From Paracoccaceae bacterium (GTDB taxonomy: Bacteria; Pseudomonadota; Alphaproteobacteria; Rhodobacterales; Rhodobacteraceae): a DNA stretch of 5,335 nucleotides. Every line of letters starts with the position of its first letter. Within the stretch, counting starts at the first letter, position 1. The position numbers and the translations under genes are program-made. Positions 1-5,335 of this stretch are shown piece after piece. The notes beneath the pieces are model-generated. The model was not told where the DNA came from, did no database searches, and was given only the letters and a program-made list of their open reading frames with translations. The stretch covers positions 1-5,335 of the forward strand of contig SKMM01000065.1 of the NCBI GenBank assembly GCA_007121055.1, in the 5' to 3' direction.

Positions 1-69
1 CCCCAGCGCCACAAGCCCCGCCCCCAGCAGGCGCCGCAGCGGCCCCGGGCCGCGCGGACGGCCGGGCAT
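1..69 (-). CDS. N-terminus of a putative exported protein (partial, runs off left edge)
   Basis: Read on the minus strand, an open frame starts at ATG (67-69) and stays open to the window edge. Its 23 codons read MPGRPRGPGPL then RRLLGAGLVALG: an arginine-rich start followed by a small hydrophobic run, which looks like the n- and h-regions of a signal peptide. A GAGG motif lies 7 bases upstream of this ATG and favours it. A second in-frame ATG at 112-114 would add 15 polar, proline-rich residues in front of the signal-like segment and has a poorer ribosome site, so it is less likely. The gene is divergent from acnA. In Rhodobacterales, acnA is often next to a secreted DUF1223 protein or ccm cytochrome-maturation genes, and this could be such a neighbour, but too little is visible to name it. 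Confidence 0.5.
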   Translation of the reverse strand, partial: MPGRPRGPGPLRRLLGAGLVALG

Positions 70-337
70 GGCGTGGCCTCGGGGCGCGGTGCCGGCGGGA
101 TCTGGGTGGGGCATGGCGGACACTCTTGCGACGTTCGGGCCAGTGCCGGGTGTAGGGGGGGGCCGAAGCGCCGACCAATCAAGGTTTAGCGAGGGTCCGG
201 CGCAGGTCTGCCGCCCGTCGCCGCAATTTTCGGTACACTGATGTATACTAATTTGCCGCACCCCCCTTGATCGACTCTGGCCGTTGCGGCATCTGCTACT
301 TAGCTTTGCTGTCATGCACCACCGAGGGAGGTTCCGC
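70..337. promoter_or_regulatory. Divergent intergenic region with acnA promoter
   Basis: This spacer separates the minus-strand gene from acnA. The most promoter-like element is TATACT at 244-249, in a short AT-rich patch (roughly 225-255) within GC-rich DNA. It matches the sigma-70 -10 consensus at five of six positions and points toward acnA. The corresponding -35 region (about 220-227, CCGCAAT) is a poor match, so an activator or another holoenzyme may be involved. Transcription starting near 256 would leave a leader of about 80 bases. GTATAC at 243-248 is a perfect 6-base palindrome overlapping the -10 box. I see no iron-responsive Irr-type box. The minus-strand promoter could not be placed with confidence. 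A run of eight G lies at 155-162. Confidence 0.45.
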
Positions 338-3097
<2,760 letters not shown>

Positions 3098-3108
3098 GCC
3101 CTGCACGC

Positions 3109-3132
3109 AAGAGGCCCCCCCGGGGGCCTTTT
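3109..3132 (+). terminator. Intrinsic terminator of acnA
   Basis: An inverted repeat starts 11 bases after the acnA stop codon. AGGCCCCC (3112-3119) pairs with GGGGGCCT (3122-3129), and the flanking A/T bases extend the stem. The 3' side runs into TTTT (3129-3132). The very GC-rich stem followed by a short T tract is the standard rho-independent form in this kind of genome. The tight two-base loop means the innermost pairs probably open. It isolates acnA from the degraded region downstream. Confidence 0.88.
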
Positions 3133-3358
3133 CGCTTCCGCAGATCCCAGCACAGCTGCCCGTTGCGTCGTCGATCTGGTGCGGATGGGGCGCGTTGAAC
3201 GGCCGCAATATGTGGTTCAGGGCCCTTCAGACCTGTTCACCATCCCAGCCTATCTCCTTGACCTGCCTGTCATGCCCGTCCAGGTGTGGCATGCTCCGTT
3301 CGAGGGCAAGCCACATTTCTGGGTGGATAATCTGCTTGATCGGATCGGCAGGCCGGAA
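3133..3358. other. Unassigned stretch after the acnA terminator
   Basis: No gene could be identified here. The base composition seems a little less GC-rich than acnA. A plus-strand open frame of 71 codons (3179-3394) reads VERPQYVVQGPSDLF and then FTIPAYLLDLPVMPVQVW. It has no Shine-Dalgarno sequence that I can see, and its tail overlaps the DUF262 relic in another frame. The minus strand is also partly open. TGTGGC (3285-3290) and GCCACA (3310-3315) form a small inverted repeat of doubtful meaning. It may be the remains of another gene or mobile element, or simple intergenic DNA. Confidence 0.3.
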
Positions 3359-3564
3359 ATGCGGACAAGACGGTTGAGGGCTGGATTGCCATGATCCGCG
3401 AGGGGCAGCTGACGCTGCCCCGGTTCCAGCGCTTCGAGGCGTGGGGGCCGAGCCAGATCGAAGGCGTGCCGGAGAACATCCTGCGGGTAGCAATCGCTGC
3501 CCATCGGGCGCTTCTGGTCCTCGAAGTCGGCGACAGGAAACCGTTTCACGCCCGTCCGATCTAG
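3359..3564 (+). pseudogene. DUF262-family protein, N-terminal fragment cut off by an IS end
   Basis: The frame containing 3361-3561 reads ADKTVEGWIAMIREGQ, then LTLPRFQRFEAWGPSQI, and later ALLVLEVGDRKPFHARPI before a TAG stop at 3562-3564. The pattern 'basic-LPRFQR-EAW' is the hallmark N-terminal motif of DUF262 (ParB/Srx-like NTPase-nuclease domain, also found in the GmrS half of the GmrSD modification-dependent nuclease). In related proteins the segment LVLEVGD-F-SRP comes a few dozen residues later, as it does here. Only about 67 codons remain of a protein that is normally several hundred residues. The frame lacks its own start codon: ATG at 3359-3361 is one base out of register, and restoring a single G would give MADKTVEGW. 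Stops lie immediately upstream in frame. The central part (VPENILRVAIAAHRA) also looks drifted. The stop codon coincides with the start of IS-like sequence. It is non-functional as it stands. Confidence 0.72.
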
Positions 3565-3859
3565 GCTCAGGACCCATTGATTTTCTTGCGGCTCGCCGGT
3601 TGGCGTGACTCACGGCCCTCGATCAAGGGGGTCATGATAAGCAATCTGTTCTGGCTGACTGAGGCGCAGCCTGCCAACCGCCGAATGGTTGATCGCGGAC
3701 CGCGGCTACGATGCCGACTGGCTCAGAGAGGCATTGAAAGACAAAGGGATACGTGCCTGCCTTCCGGGCCGCAAAACGCGCGCCAAGCCAATCCGGCACG
3801 ACAAGCGCCGATACAGGCGGCGCAACCGCATCGAGATCATGTTCGGCAGGCTCAAGGAC
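3565..3859 (+). mobile_element. Remnant of an IS5-family insertion sequence
   Basis: DUF262 similarity stops at CTAG (3561-3564), and the sequence beginning GGCTCAGGACCCATTGA (3565-3581) resembles the terminal inverted repeat I associate with IS5-family elements of Rhodobacterales. About 50 bases further on the transposase N-terminus begins. CTAG fits the short YTAR target preferred by IS5-type elements. The reverse complement of this end (TCAATGGGTCCTGAGCC) does not appear downstream, so the right end is missing. The element has also lost most of its transposase gene through an internal deletion, and its similarity stops abruptly after the RLKD codons (3859). It cannot move on its own. The inverted-repeat assignment is from memory and would need a search of an IS database. 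Confidence 0.65.
3634..3859 (+). pseudogene. IS5-family transposase, internally deleted and frameshifted
   Basis: The N-terminus MISNLFWLTEAQ is read from ATG 3634 in one frame up to 3669. Directly after it, from 3671 and in another frame, comes LPTAEWLIADRGYDAD, then WLREALKDKGIRACLPGRK and KRRYRRRNRIEIMFGRLKD. In intact members of this transposase type the first block starts the protein and the second lies well into the C-terminal half, so a large central piece is gone, including the first catalytic Asp. The second Asp (in DRGYD) and the catalytic Glu are still present. The Glu lies in a perfect Y-(2)-R-(3)-E-(6)-K signature of DDE transposases (codon for E at 3833-3835). The expected C-terminal block after RLKD is replaced by unrelated sequence. 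Inactive. Confidence 0.8.
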
Positions 3860-3934
3860 TTCCCCGAAGCCGACATGCACGAGATCATCGCCATCGTCCG
3901 CCGAATCGAAGGCAGCGCGCGCGTGGCATGGCGC
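3860..3934. other. Unassigned filler between two transposase relics
   Basis: After RLKD the frame continues as FPEADMHEIIAIVRRIEGS and then ARVAWR until the next recognisable transposase block at 3935. This segment is not part of either transposase as I know them. It keeps the upstream frame open, which joins the two relics into a single reading frame. It may be a fragment of an unrelated gene. I do not recognise it. Confidence 0.3.
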
Positions 3935-4050
3935 ACCTATTGGCGCGCCGACGGGCCGCCGAACCTGCTGTTGGACAGCACGGGGTCAAGTTCCCTCGCG
4001 ATGTAGAATGGCAGCCCCGGAAGCATTGGCCGCAGCGGAGCTCGCAATCG
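3935..4050 (+). pseudogene. Second IS5-family (IS903-like) transposase fragment, frameshifted
   Basis: The frame from 3935 reads TYWRADGPPNLLLDSTG up to 3985. The next frame, from 3985, continues VKFPRDVEWQPRKHWPQRSS. Together they match the block around the first catalytic Asp of IS903/IS5-type transposases, where the usual form is RADGPLNLLVDSTGIK followed by GEWQARKHG. A single base is missing at the DSTG/VKF boundary (about 3984-3987), which puts the frame into TGA/TAG-prone sequence. Similarity ends near 4050. Only about 40 of roughly 300-330 codons remain. This transposase is of a different subgroup from the one immediately upstream, so two separate IS elements have contributed to this locus. 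Confidence 0.62.
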
Positions 4051-4085
4051 TCGCTCGAGCCGGTGACGGATATAGGTCTACCCAG

Positions 4086-4299
4086 AACGCCAAGGAGCAG
4101 TTCTCCAACTCCCCGGCGCTGACACAGGCCATCCTCGATGCGATATATCGACGCCTTCGAGGCCCACTCGATCATGAGCAAACAGGCTCTCGACTCCGAC
4201 GCCGCGCGCGAGGGCATGTGCGATGCTCTTCTGGGGCCAGGCCGGCTCTACGAGGCGCTGCGGGCGAGAGGCGAAGGCCATCGGCACGCGTCCCCATGA
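4086..4299 (+). pseudogene. hsdR: C-terminal fragment of a type I restriction enzyme R subunit (HsdR), frameshifted
   Basis: HsdR is the DNA-translocating and cleaving subunit of type I restriction-modification complexes (with HsdM and HsdS). Here only the extreme C-terminal region remains. One frame reads NAKEQFSNSPALTQAILDA (4086-4142), and the next frame, from 4147, reads IDAFEAHSIMSKQALDS, then REGMCDALLGPGRLYEALRAR, to a TGA at 4297-4299. The pattern KEQF-NSP-L--AILDAI-DA-DAH--MS-QAL, followed by LLGP--LYEALR, is the conserved C-terminus of one HsdR group. One extra base near 4143-4146 (GCGATATATCGAC where GCGATAATCGAC is expected) breaks the frame. The helicase and nuclease domains, hsdM and hsdS are absent from the window. 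Non-functional. The preceding 35 bases (DGYRSTQ) may be part of the same relic. Confidence 0.75.
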
Positions 4300-4514
4300 T
4301 GGGCGGTGGCTGGTGTCGGGGCTTGCCTCGACGATGTGCGCGCGACCGCCTCGGCACGCTTGAGACCCGGGTAAACCCTGTCCCGCCCGGACCGCGCCCA
4401 CCGTCGCAGATGTAGGTTTCATCGCTTTGTGATAAGGCGGCCAGTCAACGGCGCCATTCTGCAGCCAGAACTGCAACGGGGTCAGGGGCGACCGGTTCCG
4501 TGACGATTTTGTGT

Positions 4515-4542
4515 TTGACATGTGAGGTGGGCTTGCAATGCT
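4515..4542 (+). promoter_or_regulatory. Possible sigma-70 promoter for the TRAP binding-protein gene
   Basis: TTGACA at 4515-4520 is a perfect -35 hexamer on the coding strand. With a 16-base spacer the -10 position falls on AATGCT (4537-4542), a weak match. This would give a leader of roughly 85 bases. The weak -10 box would suit an activator-dependent promoter, but a chance match is possible. Confidence 0.35.
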
Positions 4543-4592
4543 CGGGGCTGCATCGGTGGGCGTTCGGCCTGCCGCACAATCCCGGTCCCGGC

Positions 4593-4606
4593 GGTGACAT
4601 TTCACC
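4593..4606. promoter_or_regulatory. Short dyad before the TRAP gene, possible operator
   Basis: GGTGA (4593-4597) and TCACC (4602-4606) form an inverted repeat around CATT, with G/C-rich flanks. It ends 15 bases before the Shine-Dalgarno sequence. It has no T tract, so it is not an intrinsic terminator. TRAP operons are often controlled by a local regulator, and this could be such a site or an mRNA hairpin. This rests on symmetry alone. Confidence 0.25.
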
Positions 4607-4635
4607 CGCGTGACCCAAAACAGGGAGACTTCCCG

Positions 4636-5335
4636 ATGACACCGACCCGTATCCTGCTCGGAGCGAGTGCCTTTGCCCTTCTGGCTGCCAATGCGGCGCA
4701 AGCACAGCAAACGTGGCGCTATGCCTTCGAGGAAGCCATCGACGAAGTGCAGGGCGTTTTCGCGACGCAGTTCAAGGAGCATATCGAGGCAAACTCGGAC
4801 CACACGGTGCAGCTCTTCCCATTCGGCACTCTCGGCGAATCCGACGACATCATGGAGCAAACCCAGGCCGGCATCCTGCAATTCGTCAACCAGTCCCCGG
4901 GTTTCACCGGCGCGCTGATCCCGGCCGCGCAGGTCTTCTTCGTGCCCTATCTGCTGCCGCAGGAGGGCGAGGCGCTCAACGAGTTCTTCCGCACCTCGGT
5001 CGCCATCAACGAGATGTTCCCCGAGATCTACGCCGAACACGGGCTGGAGCTGCTGACCATGTACCCCGAGGGCGAGGTGGTGATGACCACCAAGCGCCCG
5101 GTGCGCAGCCCCGAGGACCTCAACGAGCAGAACGTGCGGGTGATGACCAATCCGCTGCTGGTCGAGAAGTACCGCGCCTTCGGGGCGGTGCCGACACCCC
5201 TGCCCTGGGGCGAAGTCTATGGCGCGCTGCAGACCAACATGATCCAGGGCCAGGAGAACCCGATGTTCTTCGTGGAATCCACCCGGATGTACGAGGTCAC
5301 GGACTACATCACCTTCACCGGCCACAACAACTTCA
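4636..5335 (+). CDS. TRAP transporter substrate-binding protein, DctP family (partial, runs off right edge)
   Basis: Periplasmic solute-binding protein of a tripartite ATP-independent transporter, which captures a carboxylate-type substrate and delivers it to the DctQ/DctM membrane subunits for sodium-driven uptake. 233 codons are visible of a usual 320-340. AGGGAG (4622-4627) lies 8 bases before the ATG. Residues 1-23 form a signal peptide ending in a consensus cleavage site (AAQA, then QQTW). Family landmarks are LFPFGTLGESDDIMEQTQ (60-77), FFVPYLLP (101-108), NVRVMTNPLLVEKYRAFGA (166-184), and TPLPWGEVYGALQTNMIQGQ (187-206) followed by ENP. Arg168 in RVM is at the position of the family's substrate-carboxylate arginine, and Asn208 in QENP is a conserved pocket residue. 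The substrate cannot be told from this part. The gene is intact as far as seen and probably leads a TRAP operon. Confidence 0.93.
   Translation, partial: MTPTRILLGASAFALLAANAAQAQQTWRYAFEEAIDEVQGVFATQFKEHIEANSDHTVQLFPFGTLGESDDIMEQTQAGILQFVNQSPGFTGALIPAAQVFFVPYLLPQEGEALNEFFRTSVAINEMFPEIYAEHGLELLTMYPEGEVVMTTKRPVRSPEDLNEQNVRVMTNPLLVEKYRAFGAVPTPLPWGEVYGALQTNMIQGQENPMFFVESTRMYEVTDYITFTGHNNF

Larger units (their letters stand above)
4300..4620. other. Gene-free stretch between the HsdR relic and the TRAP gene
   Basis: No intact gene is supported here. On the minus strand, 4395-4530 can be read as HVKHKIVTEPVAPDPVAV, LAAEWRR, an in-frame TGA, then LAALSQSDETYICDGG. This could be a relic of a small protein or chance. 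The right part (about 4510-4620) is where the promoter and leader of the following TRAP gene should lie. Confidence 0.3.

Noticed and set aside
284..337. Upstream in-frame extension of acnA (18 residues from ATG 284)
   Set aside because: The strong GAGGGAGG Shine-Dalgarno at 324-331 serves the ATG at 338, and the family N-terminus begins there. The extension is leader sequence.
3227..3613. Minus-strand open frames opposite the DUF262 relic
   Set aside because: They overlap the DUF262 motifs read on the plus strand and show no family signature of their own.
3565..4050. A complete composite transposon bounded by two IS copies
   Set aside because: The two transposase relics are of different subgroups, both are in the same direction and heavily truncated, and no matching right-hand inverted repeat was found.
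3577..4122. 181-codon plus-strand frame through the IS region, as one gene
   Set aside because: Only short pieces of it (MISNLFWLTEAQ and VKFPRDVEWQPRKH) match transposases. The stretch between is in the wrong frame relative to the transposase codons.
4078..5325. 415-codon minus-strand frame
   Set aside because: Most of it is antisense to the TRAP binding-protein gene, whose signal peptide, ribosome site and family motifs are clear. The rest crosses the HsdR relic and intergenic DNA.

Overview
The window comes from a GC-rich alphaproteobacterium, most likely of the Rhodobacterales (Rhodobacter, Paracoccus or Roseobacter relatives). The basis is the strong G/C third-position bias, the form of the AcnA protein, a TRAP-transporter binding protein, and IS5-type transposase relics of a kind common in that order. 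The assignment is by recognition only; no database search was possible.

Layout. At the left edge (1-69, minus strand) is the start of a divergently transcribed gene that appears to encode an exported protein. A divergent promoter region follows, then a complete, intact acnA (338-3097) for the TCA-cycle enzyme aconitate hydratase A. This gene is closed by a clear intrinsic terminator (about 3109-3132). From about 3133 to 4620 there is no intact gene. Short broken fragments can be read there, all on the plus strand: the N-terminal part of a DUF262-type protein (3359-3564), cut off exactly where an IS-like end begins; an IS5-family transposase that has lost its middle (3565-3859); a piece of a second, different IS5-family (IS903-like) transposase (3935-4050) with a frameshift; and the C-terminus of a type I restriction subunit HsdR with a 1-base frameshift (4086-4299). 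The right edge (4636-5335) is the start of a TRAP transporter periplasmic binding protein (DctP family), with a good Shine-Dalgarno sequence and signal peptide, and it runs off the window.

Interpretation. The two intact genes are metabolic: aconitase for central carbon flux, and a high-affinity carboxylate-type uptake system that probably continues with its membrane subunits beyond the window. The stretch between them looks like the remains of an accessory, probably defence-related, island. DUF262 and HsdR both belong to families that act on foreign DNA, and here both are broken up by insertion and deletion of transposons. I see no intact novel system. The most interesting parts are the layered junctions in this ruin, a chimeric 105-codon reading frame built from pieces of two transposases, and two short stretches (3133-3358 and 4300-4510) that I cannot assign.
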